A stretch of 17,752 nucleotides of DNA from Clostridiaceae bacterium (GCA_012728535.1 JAAYEX010000173.1:1-17752), one strand, 5' to 3'; positions 1 to 8,343 are shown, numbered from the stretch's first letter. The notes: generated by a model from the sequence alone, not told the origin. Made by a program: numbers and translations.

Positions 1-1541
1 CCCCAGGGCGAGTCACCGGCCTGAACAACATAGGTCGAATCCGCCGACTGTGGAGGTGTTTCGGTTGGTCCTTCAGTCGGATCGGTCGGTTCATCGGTAG
101 GATCAGGATCTACCGGCGGTACTATCACCGGCGGCGCTTCAGTTGTCCGGACAGGTGTACTCGGTACAGATTCCGTTGTTTCCGGATCATCTCCACCACC
201 GCCCAATAGTTTGATTAAGGCGAATATACTCAATATAATTATTGCTATCAGAACTACATAGAAGATGATCTGCTTGTTGCGGGAAGAGCGGGCATATCTG
301 GCACGCTCATTATCCTCGTCATAGTAATAATCATCATCTTCATCATCAAGATAGCTGTCATCCCAGACCTGGCCTTTGTAGCTACTGCGACTGTATCCAT
401 CATCCTGGTCCGGAACATCGTCATAGATTTCACTTTGTCCGAAGCGCCTGCGCTGATCTTCGGGAGACGTGTAGGCAAAACCTGGAACCGCTGACATCCC
501 ATCATCTTTTATCTGATCAAAAGATGCCGTTTCATCATCCGGATCAGAATATTCCGGCCTGAATGCGGCATTAGTATCATCAACATTTGCCCAAGTGTCG
601 GCTACCTTAGCTTCCGCCGGGGGTTCACTTAGGAAATCCACCATATCCTGACGCTGATAGCGCTGTGTTGCCTGCTCATCGGGATCAGAAGGAACCGGAG
701 CATCAAAGGGTGTTCCCATCACAGCCTGAGTGTTAAAACGTCCCAGATTAAGCTGAGAAGATTTACGGCTGTCTTCCATGACAGATTCCACCATACCCAG
801 CATTAACTGCAGAGGAGTGCCCGGTATCTGGGCCGATGCAGACGTAAGAAGAAGGCCGGCAGCATCATACTGATCTTCAGCACTGTTCAAAATACGCATG
901 ATATCTCTTTGCCCCAGTGCCTGATAAAGCTCCTGATTGCAAATGAGGAGGGTATCTCCCTGCTCAATCTGAGCGATATTGGAGTAACGCAAAGTGCCGG
1001 CTTCCCCGGCAATAAAATCATTAATACCGCCAACAGCCTGCCCGTCAGAATCGACTGCGTTAAAATCCATGGTCTCATCGGTTAACGGATAAAGAACACC
1101 ACGACGATAGAGCAAAGCGACCCCATCTCCTAAGGTCACGGCCGCTACTTCACCATCACGTAGCACAAAGCCGGAAAAATACGGCTCACGAGACCCCTCT
1201 TCGGCTAGCGTTATACGACCCGTAACATCCGTCGCTGCATCAGCCAGGTCATTCAGTCCACTATCAATATCACTGGAGGGATCATTGATTTTCTCTGTCA
1301 GACGCTCGAGAGGCTCTCGCCAGGATGTGTCGTCTTCCTGCCTATTATACGGATAGCCGAAAATCGAAAACAGAAAACCCCTGTCTTCACGGTCCAGCGT
1401 CGAATCAACAGACCTCTGCTCTCGTCTACCGGGAAACCGGCCATCCAGACAGTATGAATCAACTATTCCTTCTGTCGGATAGTATCTGGCTGCCACAGTA
1501 AGAGCCAATCGCGTAAAAACAGTAGATGGTGACTTGGCCAT
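1..1541 (-). CDS. Degenerate PP2C-like, single-pass membrane protein with C-terminal LysM domain (partial, C-terminus off the edge)
   Basis: The frame is open from ATG 1541 to the window edge (513 residues seen). AGGAGG lies 5 bases before this ATG; another ATG at 1545 is out of frame. Residues about 50-210 resemble the later half of a PP2C phosphatase: GFLFSIFGY (55-63) sits where GLFAVADGMGG is expected, LGDGVALLYRRG (137-148) matches the VGDSRAYLLR strand, GGIND (171-175) the small turn, and GDTLLICNQELYQAL (195-209) the GDxLLLCSDGLxxxL motif. The metal-binding aspartates of DGMGG and SDGL are absent, so catalysis is doubtful. Residues 394-412 are very Asp/Tyr rich, then Arg/Lys residues precede a membrane helix (425-443). 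A Thr/Pro/Asp-rich linker follows, then YVVQAGDSPW (504-513), the start of LysM. I infer an inside N-terminus and an outside peptidoglycan-binding end. It may sense or signal wall state; the function is unproven. Confidence 0.8.
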   Translation of the reverse strand, partial: MAKSPSTVFTRLALTVAARYYPTEGIVDSYCLDGRFPGRREQRSVDSTLDREDRGFLFSIFGYPYNRQEDDTSWREPLERLTEKINDPSSDIDSGLNDLADAATDVTGRITLAEEGSREPYFSGFVLRDGEVAAVTLGDGVALLYRRGVLYPLTDETMDFNAVDSDGQAVGGINDFIAGEAGTLRYSNIAQIEQGDTLLICNQELYQALGQRDIMRILNSAEDQYDAAGLLLTSASAQIPGTPLQLMLGMVESVMEDSRKSSQLNLGRFNTQAVMGTPFDAPVPSDPDEQATQRYQRQDMVDFLSEPPAEAKVADTWANVDDTNAAFRPEYSDPDDETASFDQIKDDGMSAVPGFAYTSPEDQRRRFGQSEIYDDVPDQDDGYSRSSYKGQVWDDSYLDDEDDDYYYDEDNERARYARSSRNKQIIFYVVLIAIIILSIFALIKLLGGGGDDPETTESVPSTPVRTTEAPPVIVPPVDPDPTDEPTDPTEGPTETPPQSADSTYVVQAGDSPW

Positions 1542-1696
1542 ACATGCCTCCTAAAACAATAATTGAATTAAACATTTTGATTAATTCTAACATAAAAAAA
1601 CATTCTGCTAATATCATTAAATCAGCAATTCAGGCATTTGTCCCATTTCTTTATAAAAAGGTAACAGCCGTGAATTAAGCGTTTCAAATAATCAGA
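1542..1696 (-). promoter_or_regulatory. AT-rich spacer with possible promoter for the PP2C-LysM gene
   Basis: This 155-base gap separates ispD from the PP2C-LysM gene, both on the minus strand. On that strand a TAGAAT box lies at 1589-1584 with a weak TTAGCA at 1611-1606, spacing 16. No clear terminator hairpin follows ispD, so the three minus genes could partly share a transcript. The call rests on hexamer matches only. Confidence 0.3.
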
Positions 1697-2413
1697 CTAT
1701 TCATAAAAATATCCGGTCTCATAAAGCAGTTGCGCCAACTCTAAATCCTCCGGAGTCGTCAGTTTTAAATTGCGCTTGTCTCCGGAGACTGTACGGACCG
1801 GGTAGCCAATACGCAAGAGAAGGGCTATATCATCTGTCGCCTGATAATTTTCCTTTTTTGCCAATTCGAAGGCATATAGAAGAATATCCAGATCTGCAGC
1901 CTGAGGGGTTTGCATCTGCAAAAGCTCAGCGCGCGGCACCATAAGATCTTTCAGCACGAGAGCTTCAACTTGTCTGATTGTGTCAGTAACGGGTGATGTC
2001 GCTACCACTCCACAGCGTTCTGATTTCATAGCTGACAGAACCCGCTCGAGCACAGCTGACGGGACAAAGCATCGGGCCCCGTCATGGATTAAAACCAGGA
2101 CCCGCCCCTTAAAACCTCCCACATGCTTTTCAACTGCCTTCAAACCGTTGAAAACAGAATCCTGACGTGTCACACCTCCGGCAACAAAGCCCTCCAGCCC
2201 ATGGTATTCCTCTGCATTTTTTACGTAAGCCATATCTTCCTGGGCGATGACCGCGAAAATATGGTCGACAACTGTATTCTTGCCAAAGCGTTCCAGACAC
2301 AGCTCAAGCAAAGTGCGGCCGTCTATTTCAAGTAACATCTTATTTTGATCCGCCTGCATACGCTTTCCGCTTCCGGCTGCCAAAATAATCGCATATGTCC
2401 GAATTTCACACAT
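1697..2413 (-). CDS. ispD: 2-C-methyl-D-erythritol 4-phosphate cytidylyltransferase
   Basis: IspD transfers CMP from CTP to methylerythritol phosphate in the cytoplasmic non-mevalonate route to isoprenoids. The 238-residue length fits the family. The nucleotide-binding loop AAGSGKRM is at 12-19 with K25 after it, HDGARCFV at 110-117 corresponds to the usual HDAARP segment, QTPQ is at 168-171, and the C-terminal TDDIALL and KLTTPEDL segments are present. HDGARC in place of HDAARP is a mild variation. The start is 9 bases below the radA stop, and the radA TAG codon is part of this gene's ribosome site (AGGG, 7 bases before ATG), which suggests translational coupling. Family identity is clear. 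The downstream MEP gene ispF is not in the window. Confidence 0.95.
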   Translation of the reverse strand: MCEIRTYAIILAAGSGKRMQADQNKMLLEIDGRTLLELCLERFGKNTVVDHIFAVIAQEDMAYVKNAEEYHGLEGFVAGGVTRQDSVFNGLKAVEKHVGGFKGRVLVLIHDGARCFVPSAVLERVLSAMKSERCGVVATSPVTDTIRQVEALVLKDLMVPRAELLQMQTPQAADLDILLYAFELAKKENYQATDDIALLLRIGYPVRTVSGDKRNLKLTTPEDLELAQLLYETGYFYE

Positions 2414-2422
2414 TATGTTTCC

Positions 2423-3826
2423 CTAATTCTTCCCCGAAAAGAGTAGATCAAAAGCTTCCTGAACGTTGCTGACATAGAAAAGCTTTACATCACTTTTCTG
2501 TGAGTTTTCATAACGTTTCATCTGTTCACGTCCGGCAGCAGGCAAAACAAAATTCTGCCATCCTGAACGGCTTCCTGCCTCAATCCTCTTTGCCATCTGA
2601 CTGACCGGACGAACTTCACCCGTGAGTCCTACTTCACCCAATACTATAGCATCCAGGTGCAGGGGCTCTTCGCGGAAAGTCGAAAGTATAGCTGACATGA
2701 TGGCCAGATCTGCCGCAGTTTCCACGATACGAATGCCTCCGGTTACATTTACATAGGTGTCAAACTGTGAAAGGTCAACGCGGATGCTTTTAGCCATTAC
2801 AGCCAGCAGCAGGGACAGACGCGAACGATCTATCCCCTGTGTCATTCTAGTAGGTGTACCGTAGGGAGAAGCAACAGTTAAGGCCTGTATTTCCAGAAGC
2901 AAAGGGCGGGTACCTTCCATTGTAGCTGTCACAACTGATCCTGCAGTATGTCTGGGACGGCCGCTCGATAACAATGCTGAAGTCTCACTGATCGAAATTA
3001 GTCCCTTGTCTGTCATCTCAAATACACCCAGTTCATCTGTGGCTCCGAACCGGTTTTTTACTGCTCGCAGCAGACGGACACTTGTATCCTTCTCACCTTC
3101 AAAATAGAGGACAACATCCACAATATGTTCTAAAACACGCGGCCCTGCTACAGTGCCCTCCTTAGTCACATGTCCGGTCAAAATCAAAGTGATGCCCAGC
3201 GCTTTTGCAATTCGCAACAAGCCCATGGTAACTTCCCGAATCTGACTAAGTGAACCCGGTGCAGCGGAAAGCTCAGAGGAATAAACCGTTTGAATAGAGT
3301 CAATAACTGCCAGTCCGGGTCGCAGCGATCTTAAGCTCTCCTCAATAGTATTAAAGTCAGTTACAGTGAGCAGGCGGATAGACTTTTCCGATAAACCCAG
3401 TCGTTCAGCTCTCAGGCGTATTTGCTCAACTGACTCTTCGCCGCTGATATAGAGAGTCGCATCCTCGGGAAAGCTGCCCAAAGCCTGAAGTGCCAGTGTA
3501 GATTTACCAATACCCGGATCTCCGCCCAGCAGAACCAGAGAGCCTCTCACAAAGCCCTGACCCAGAACCTGATCCAGCTCATAAATGCCGGTAAGAAGCC
3601 TGTCCTGTAAATCAACCTCGAGCTCATTCAGTTTCAGAGGTTCTGAACCGAATTCGCTATAATCTGACTGAACCCAGCTACCCTGCGCCACTTGCTTCTT
3701 CTTGCTTTCTTTACTGTCCGGTGTCTCAACTATCGTATCCCAGGCACCACAATTATTACAGCGGCCGAACCAGCCGATGAAATCCTGACCACATTCCGAA
3801 CACATATAAAGAGACTTTTTCGCCAT
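2423..3826 (-). CDS. radA: DNA repair protein RadA (Sms)
   Basis: RadA is a RecA-like ATPase that drives branch migration and helps process recombination intermediates. At 467 residues it has the full family architecture: an N-terminal C4 zinc finger (C9, C12, C23, C26), a Walker A P-loop GDPGIGKST (102-110), a Walker B strand ending in D176 (LAVIDS), the RadA-specific KNRFG motif (257-261), and a C-terminal Lon-protease-like domain without protease function in known members. AAAGGAG precedes the ATG by 7 bases. It is the first gene of a radA-ispD pair. In many Firmicutes radA lies near disA and ispD; here disA is missing between them. I found no convincing promoter on the minus strand upstream, although the gap to the divergent ligase gene must hold one. 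Confidence 0.97.
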   Translation of the reverse strand: MAKKSLYMCSECGQDFIGWFGRCNNCGAWDTIVETPDSKESKKKQVAQGSWVQSDYSEFGSEPLKLNELEVDLQDRLLTGIYELDQVLGQGFVRGSLVLLGGDPGIGKSTLALQALGSFPEDATLYISGEESVEQIRLRAERLGLSEKSIRLLTVTDFNTIEESLRSLRPGLAVIDSIQTVYSSELSAAPGSLSQIREVTMGLLRIAKALGITLILTGHVTKEGTVAGPRVLEHIVDVVLYFEGEKDTSVRLLRAVKNRFGATDELGVFEMTDKGLISISETSALLSSGRPRHTAGSVVTATMEGTRPLLLEIQALTVASPYGTPTRMTQGIDRSRLSLLLAVMAKSIRVDLSQFDTYVNVTGGIRIVETAADLAIMSAILSTFREEPLHLDAIVLGEVGLTGEVRPVSQMAKRIEAGSRSGWQNFVLPAAGREQMKRYENSQKSDVKLFYVSNVQEAFDLLFSGKN

Positions 3827-3849
3827 ATATCAACTCCTTTTGCCAGTAT

Positions 3850-3877
3850 AGGACATTCGATCGATAAATGGTATAAT
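3850..3877 (+). promoter_or_regulatory. Extended -10 promoter for the ligase gene
   Basis: A perfect TATAAT (3872-3877) is preceded by TGG (3869-3871), giving an extended -10 element. AGGACA (3850-3855) is a 4/6 -35 box at spacing 16. The predicted leader is about 100 bases, in which I see no riboswitch or attenuator. The TGGTATAATT core recurs before the gamma-lyase gene at 15941. Confidence 0.6.
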
Positions 3878-3983
3878 TTTTCGCAGTATTTCTCTTATTG
3901 ATCAGTGCCTGTTGAAGCCTCTGACTCTGTCATTTCAATCATTTTGCATTGGTCTCTATTCTTAACTCGTGAAAGGAAATATT

Positions 3984-5732
3984 GTGGCTGAAGACATGAA
4001 ATCTACTAATGGTAACTCTATATCCGGCTTTGTAAATACCTTTGAGATTCCGCCTCTCACCATGTACGAATCTCTGGCGGCCATGGCACAGGAACGTCCT
4101 GATGAAAAAGCGCTGTCATATTATGGTAAAGACTTGTCCTATACTGAACTGCAATCAAAAATAGACAATTGCACTCGTGCCTTGCTCGCCAGCGGAGTCA
4201 GGGAAGGTGATGTGCTGGCTCTTTGTCTGCCAAACCTTCCGGCTGCCGTCATAGCCTTCTATGCCGCCAACAGGCTGGGCTGCATCTGCAATATGATTCA
4301 CCCGCTCTCGCCTCCCCGTCTGGTCGGCAAGCATCTGGAAGAAACAAAAAGCAGCTTTCTTTTCATCGCAGATATTGCAGTCAACAAATTACGGCCTTTG
4401 CTGGAAGAATTGAAGGAAACGCAGACGATGAAAGATATTATCATCTGCGGCATGGCCGATGATGCGCCTGCTTGGAAACGGCCCTTTCTCAAGATTCAGC
4501 TGCGTAAAAATAAACCCGAAAAAGACCTGTTGGCCGGACTTACCCCTTGGAATAGTTTTTTGAAAAAAGATGAATCTGTCAGCAAAATTCCTGCACGCAG
4601 CAAAGATCATAGAAGTGTCTGCGCATATTTGCATAGTGGCGGTACAACGTCCGAACCGAAAACAATTATGCTCAGCGACTATAACTTCAATGCCATAGCC
4701 TATCAGGGCAATCAGTTGCTGGGTTATCCCCTGTCCGAGCCTGCTCCTTACGGCAAGAGCATGATTACGGTGTTGCCTCTCTTTCACGGTTTTGGCCTTT
4801 GTATCGGAATGCATACCTGCCTTATTAATGACATCAAGGTATATCTGTTGCCCCGCTTTTCTGCTAAAGCCGTGGCAGATTTGTTTAAGAAGAATAAAGC
4901 TAACTATATCTGCGGGGTTCCGACTCTGTATGAAGCTTTATCCAAAGCTGATGAAATGCAGGAAGCTGATCTTGCCTGCCTGGAAGCTGCTTTCTGCGGT
5001 GGTGATTCATTGACACCGGAGTTGAAAGATCGCTTTGACAAATTCCTGGCTGATCATGGTTCAAAGTCAAAGCTGCGTGAGGGATACGGACTGACTGAGA
5101 CAGTTACAGTCTGTTCCGTTATGCCGGGCGAATTCGCAGAAAGAAACGGCATAGGGCTACCCCTTGCCAATATCAAGATGAAGATAATAGATTCTGAAAG
5201 CCGTGAGACTCTTCCGGCAAACAAAATCGGTGAGATTTGCGTCAGCGGACCCACCACCATGCTGGGCTACTTAAATGACAAAGAAGCTACTTCTCATGCA
5301 ATTGTCAGCCATGAGGACGGACTGGACTGGGTGGAAACAGGAGATATCGGCTATCAGGACGAAGATGGTTTTTTCCACTTCAAAGGTCGGCTGAAGCGTA
5401 CGCTTAAAGTTTCAGGTATCCCTGTCTTCCCTAAAGAAATCGAAGAGCTGATCTCGAGTCTGGAGCAAGTACGTTATGTTGCCGCTATCGGCATCCCGCA
5501 TCCCTATAAAATGACTGTGGTCAAGGCCTTTGTCGTAGCTCATGAGGGTGCCGATCTGAAAGAGCTGGAAAAAGAAATCCTTCGTCTATGTGAGGCTTCA
5601 CTGATTGCTCACGCAGTACCTCAGGAAATAGAATTCCGCGACAGCTTGCCGCAGACACTGGTCGGAAAGATTGACATCAAGGTGCTTGAAGCGGAAGAAG
5701 CAGAAGCTCGGTCAGACACTCAAGCCGGATGA
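3984..5732 (+). CDS. AMP-forming acyl-CoA synthetase/ligase family protein
   Basis: This is a class I adenylate-forming enzyme, expected to activate a carboxylic acid with ATP, most likely to an acyl-CoA. I place the start at GTG 3984 because AAAGGA lies 6 bases upstream; a further GTG at 3969 lacks a ribosome site. Length is then 582 residues. The phosphate loop is HSGGTTSEPK (217-226), a variant of SGTTGxPKG; GYGLTET is at 367-373, the hinge region TGDIGY starts at 452, GRLKR follows at 468, and the C-terminal catalytic lysine appears as GKID (K562). It has no carrier-protein domain or membrane helix. It stands alone with its own promoter and runs into the tRNA-Ala promoter 4 bases after its stop with no terminator between. 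The substrate cannot be read from the sequence; a long-chain fatty acid is one possibility. Confidence 0.85.
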   Translation: MAEDMKSTNGNSISGFVNTFEIPPLTMYESLAAMAQERPDEKALSYYGKDLSYTELQSKIDNCTRALLASGVREGDVLALCLPNLPAAVIAFYAANRLGCICNMIHPLSPPRLVGKHLEETKSSFLFIADIAVNKLRPLLEELKETQTMKDIIICGMADDAPAWKRPFLKIQLRKNKPEKDLLAGLTPWNSFLKKDESVSKIPARSKDHRSVCAYLHSGGTTSEPKTIMLSDYNFNAIAYQGNQLLGYPLSEPAPYGKSMITVLPLFHGFGLCIGMHTCLINDIKVYLLPRFSAKAVADLFKKNKANYICGVPTLYEALSKADEMQEADLACLEAAFCGGDSLTPELKDRFDKFLADHGSKSKLREGYGLTETVTVCSVMPGEFAERNGIGLPLANIKMKIIDSESRETLPANKIGEICVSGPTTMLGYLNDKEATSHAIVSHEDGLDWVETGDIGYQDEDGFFHFKGRLKRTLKVSGIPVFPKEIEELISSLEQVRYVAAIGIPHPYKMTVVKAFVVAHEGADLKELEKEILRLCEASLIAHAVPQEIEFRDSLPQTLVGKIDIKVLEAEEAEARSDTQAG

Positions 5733-5736
5733 CAAG

Positions 5737-5764
5737 TTGACTCACTATAGATTTGTGATAGAAT
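5737..5764 (+). promoter_or_regulatory. Promoter of tRNA-Ala
   Basis: TTGACT (5737-5742, 5/6) and TAGAAT (5759-5764, 5/6) are separated by 16 bases. The tRNA begins about 35 bases downstream, leaving a short 5' leader for RNase P removal. The -35 box starts only 4 bases after the ligase stop codon. Confidence 0.75.
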
Positions 5765-5799
5765 ATCGAAGCGATTAATTCAATGATTGATCGCATCCC

Positions 5800-5875
5800 G
5801 GGCGATTAGCTCAGTTGGGAGAGCGCTGCGTTCGCATCGCAGAGGTCGAGAGTTCGAATCTCTTATCGTCCACCA
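5800..5875 (+). tRNA. tRNA-Ala (anticodon CGC)
   Basis: A full cloverleaf of 76 bases folds. The acceptor stem GGGCGAT pairs with ATCGTCC and includes the G3:U70 wobble that marks alanine tRNA. The D-arm has GCTC/GAGC, the anticodon stem CTGCG/CGCAG encloses TTCGCAT with anticodon CGC (5833-5835), the variable loop is AGGTC, and the T-arm holds TTCGAAT. Discriminator A and CCA are encoded. It reads GCG codons. The terminator's left arm starts directly at the CCA end. Confidence 0.96.
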
Positions 5876-5908
5876 AAAAACCCTGGTTTTGAGAATCAGG
5901 GTTTTTTA
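5875..5908. terminator. Bidirectional intrinsic terminator
   Basis: AAAAAACCCTG pairs with CAGGGTTTTTT around a short A/T loop, followed by a T-run on the plus strand and, because of the A-run, also on the minus strand. It ends the tRNA (and probably the ligase) transcript and the convergent SDR transcript. Confidence 0.9.
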
Positions 5909-6721
5909 TTATCCGTACATTTTGGAAACGACCCAGCCGGTCAGTCTGATAGGAAATATTTTATAGGCTACAAGCAGTAAACGATATGATAAACCGACTC
6001 CATAAAGTGCCTTGGGACGTTTCTTCCTGGCATAACGGAACAGTCGGCCTGCAACAAATTCAGCTGAATAACCGGCGCGCTCATCTTTCTCCATTTTTTT
6101 GATAGACCTCGCTTCGCTTCTTTCGTAACATGCCCAGGTCTCAGGATTTTTTTCTCGATTATCGGTAAATCCGGTCTGACAATCGCCCGGCATTACGGCA
6201 ATAACTTTAATTTCGTCAGATGCAAGTTCCGTGTTCAGTGCCAGAGCCAGCATATTAAGCGAAGCTTTGCTGGCTGAGTAAAATGACTGGTAGGGTATGG
6301 AAATCTCTCCTGCTACCGAGCTCGTGACGACAATGCGAGGTTTTTTTGCTTTGCGCAGAAGCGGCAGACATTTTTGTATAAGGGAAACTGCAGAAAAGAA
6401 GTTAACATCAAACTGCTTTATCATTTGACTTTTTTCGGTACTCACAACCGTGCCCGAAATTCCGAAGCCGGCATTGGAAAAGAGGACATCGCAGTAATCC
6501 CACTTTTCTGATATTCTCTCAACGGCAGCTGCCAACTGCTCTTCGTTAGTGATATCACAGGGAATTTGCCAGAGATTCTCAGCTTGCTCATGTCCGGAGA
6601 AGTCGGCCACTGTCCTTGAAAGAGCTATTACCTCAACTCCTGCTCTCAGCAAGATATTGACAAGAGCGGCCCCTATACCGGAGCTTCCTCCTGTGACAAT
6701 TGCGCGAGTAAATATCAACAT
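5909..6721 (-). CDS. Short-chain dehydrogenase/reductase (SDR family)
   Basis: This is a classical NAD(P)-dependent oxidoreductase with a Rossmann fold, probably cytosolic. I use ATG 6721 (270 residues) because AAAGGAG lies 5 bases before it; an ATG at 6736 has no such site. The cofactor loop TGGSSGIG is at 10-17, SNAG at 82-85, the catalytic serine at 134/135, and YSASK at 148-152 with Y148 and K152. PGDCQTGFT (178-186) replaces the more usual PGxVxT segment. Arg35-36-like dinucleotide selectivity is suggested by VIALSR, but this is weak evidence for NADP(H). The carbonyl or alcohol substrate is unknown. It is a single gene, convergent with the tRNA and divergent from the GNAT gene. A second SDR at 10860 belongs to the same broad family but differs in sequence. 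Confidence 0.9.
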   Translation of the reverse strand: MLIFTRAIVTGGSSGIGAALVNILLRAGVEVIALSRTVADFSGHEQAENLWQIPCDITNEEQLAAAVERISEKWDYCDVLFSNAGFGISGTVVSTEKSQMIKQFDVNFFSAVSLIQKCLPLLRKAKKPRIVVTSSVAGEISIPYQSFYSASKASLNMLALALNTELASDEIKVIAVMPGDCQTGFTDNREKNPETWACYERSEARSIKKMEKDERAGYSAEFVAGRLFRYARKKRPKALYGVGLSYRLLLVAYKIFPIRLTGWVVSKMYG

Positions 6722-6853
6722 GCGATCTCCTTTCATGGAAATTCGGATGAATTTAATTCAGTCTAACAGAAAGCGGCAAAGGCGCAATTAATTCATTTAA
6801 GATAATCTGCTAAACTGGTCCTATCTATTTTAAAACAGTGAGGACAAAAATCT

Positions 6854-7423
6854 ATGAAAAACATCACTTACAGATTGGCAACAAAAGATGACCTGGATCA
6901 GGTACACATGCTTCAGAATCGCTACCATGTCAGCACAATTTCTGACGAAGACCGCCCGGATGGCTTTGTGACCACCCTGTTCACAACAGAACAGTTTGAG
7001 CGGCTGATCGATGACGAAGCGGGTCTCTCTATCGCTGTGGATGGTGACAAGGTTGTAGGTTATGCTATGGCCGCTTCCTGGAAATACTGGTCTGAATGGC
7101 CTTTATTCGCACATATGATTAAAGAATTGCCCAATACAGAATATCTCGGCAGAACCTTGTCAATGGAAAACTCTTATCAGTATGGCCCAATCTGTGTTGA
7201 CAAAGAATATCGTGGCACGGGAGTATTTGCTCATTTGTTTGACTTCTCACGCGAAAGTATGCGCGACCGCTACCCGGTCCTGCTTACTTTTGTTAATCAG
7301 ATTAACCCCCGATCCATAGCAGCACACCGCAAACTGGGACTTGATCTGGTAAAAGAATTCCAATTTAACAACAACGATTACTACGAGTTGGGTCTCGACA
7401 CCGGCAAATCCGTCCTCGGCTGA
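6854..7423 (+). CDS. GNAT-family N-acetyltransferase
   Basis: The 189-residue protein fits the GNAT fold, which transfers an acyl group from acetyl-CoA to an amine. VVGYAMA (67-73) is the central strand, GPICVDKEYRGTGVFAHLF (111-129) is the acetyl-CoA motif A with R120-G-T-G123, and NPRSIAAHRKLGL (151-163) is motif B. The substrate (small molecule, peptide or protein terminus) cannot be told. The ribosome site (GAGG about 11 bases before ATG) is rather distant. The gene ends 10 bases before the metallophosphoesterase, so the two are probably co-transcribed, though no shared function is evident. Confidence 0.85.
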   Translation: MKNITYRLATKDDLDQVHMLQNRYHVSTISDEDRPDGFVTTLFTTEQFERLIDDEAGLSIAVDGDKVVGYAMAASWKYWSEWPLFAHMIKELPNTEYLGRTLSMENSYQYGPICVDKEYRGTGVFAHLFDFSRESMRDRYPVLLTFVNQINPRSIAAHRKLGLDLVKEFQFNNNDYYELGLDTGKSVLG

Positions 7424-7433
7424 TAGTTTTTTT

Positions 7434-8249
7434 ATGACAGTTTATTTAATAATTGCATTTCTGCTTCTAGCGGCAGTATTTCTTATTTACGGGTTTAAAA
7501 CCGCTCCGTGGCGTTTGCGGGTTAAAAACTACAAACTCGACCCGGACAAGACTCTGGGTAGCTTTGCCGGCAGACGCATTGTGTTTTTCAGCGATATTCA
7601 CCTGGGACCAAACTTTACAGCTGACCAGCTGAACGAGCTTTGCCGGCTTATCCTCAGACAAGACCCCCAATTGATTCTCTTTGGCGGCGATATGCTGGAA
7701 GAAAAAACAGATTTATCCAGTGAAAGCTTCAAGGCAGACATAATTAAAGAATTAAGGGTTCTGAGCGATTTTTGCCCCTGCTTCGCAGTCCATGGCAATC
7801 ACGATGTTGAAACTCTGATAAATCGTCGCTACACTACTGAGGTTCTTGAAGCATCAGGTTTTACACTTTTGCAAAACAGCTTGGCGGATATTGGCGATTT
7901 AGCTTTATACGGTTTCGAAAGTGCTACTCACGATCAACCTCTCTATATAGACAAGGATAATTTGAATGAGGACAGCTTCAGGTTGCTCTTATGTCACGAA
8001 CCGGATTATGCCGGCAAAAACAAGCCGGTTTTGGGGAACAGCCTCTATCTTTCAGGGCATTCTCACGGAGGACAGGTAACATTCTTCGGTTTGCCGCTCA
8101 TCCTCCCCCATCTTGGCAGACGATATGTACGCGGCCTCCATCAGCTGCATAATAAGAGCCAGCTTCTGATCAGTAACGGAGTCGGCACCGTACACATCCA
8201 TGCGCGCTTTTGCGCCAGACCTGACATCTTAGTTTTAGATTTTCCGTAA
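7434..8249 (+). CDS. Membrane-anchored metallophosphoesterase (YkoQ/YaeI-like)
   Basis: This is a calcineurin-like phosphoesterase with two metal sites. An N-terminal hydrophobic helix (3-20) should anchor it to the membrane. Metal ligands appear in order: FSDIHLG (D54, H56), GGD (D86), GNHD (N122, H123), CHEPD (H188) and GHSHGGQ (H209, H211). The 271-residue length and helix-plus-catalytic layout match the YkoQ/YaeI group, in which some members cleave lipid-linked pyrophosphates; whether this one does is unknown. There is no Shine-Dalgarno sequence in the T-rich 10-base gap after the GNAT gene, so translation probably relies on coupling to that stop codon. Confidence 0.9.
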   Translation: MTVYLIIAFLLLAAVFLIYGFKTAPWRLRVKNYKLDPDKTLGSFAGRRIVFFSDIHLGPNFTADQLNELCRLILRQDPQLILFGGDMLEEKTDLSSESFKADIIKELRVLSDFCPCFAVHGNHDVETLINRRYTTEVLEASGFTLLQNSLADIGDLALYGFESATHDQPLYIDKDNLNEDSFRLLLCHEPDYAGKNKPVLGNSLYLSGHSHGGQVTFFGLPLILPHLGRRYVRGLHQLHNKSQLLISNGVGTVHIHARFCARPDILVLDFP

Positions 8250-8337
8250 AGACTTGAGTAACCGTCTAAGCTAGCGGACTTAAGCAAAAGAAGACTGCAA
8301 CAGTAGCTTTTACCACGTCATTTTGTATGCAATCATG

Positions 8338-8343
8338 TATAAT
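8338..8343 (+). promoter_or_regulatory. -10 box of the pdxK promoter
   Basis: A perfect TATAAT lies 38 bases before the pdxK start. No good -35 box is found at the usual distance, so strength is uncertain. The 132-base gap after the metallophosphoesterase otherwise holds only a weak hairpin without a T-run. Confidence 0.45.

Noticed and set aside
254..505. Short minus-strand open frame rich in Met
   Set aside because: It lies inside the acidic-linker coding region of the PP2C-LysM gene in another frame; its composition is an artefact of the Asp/Tyr codons.
3878..3983. Possible riboswitch in the 100-base ligase leader
   Set aside because: No conserved stem set, anti-terminator or T-box element could be recognised.
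4389..4814. 141-codon antisense open frame within the ligase gene
   Set aside because: No ribosome site, no recognisable family, and fully inside a gene with strong motifs on the other strand.
8254..8283. Hairpin TTGAGT-CCG / CGG-ACTTAA after the metallophosphoesterase
   Set aside because: It has a G-T pair, an internal bulge and no following T-run, so I do not call it a terminator.
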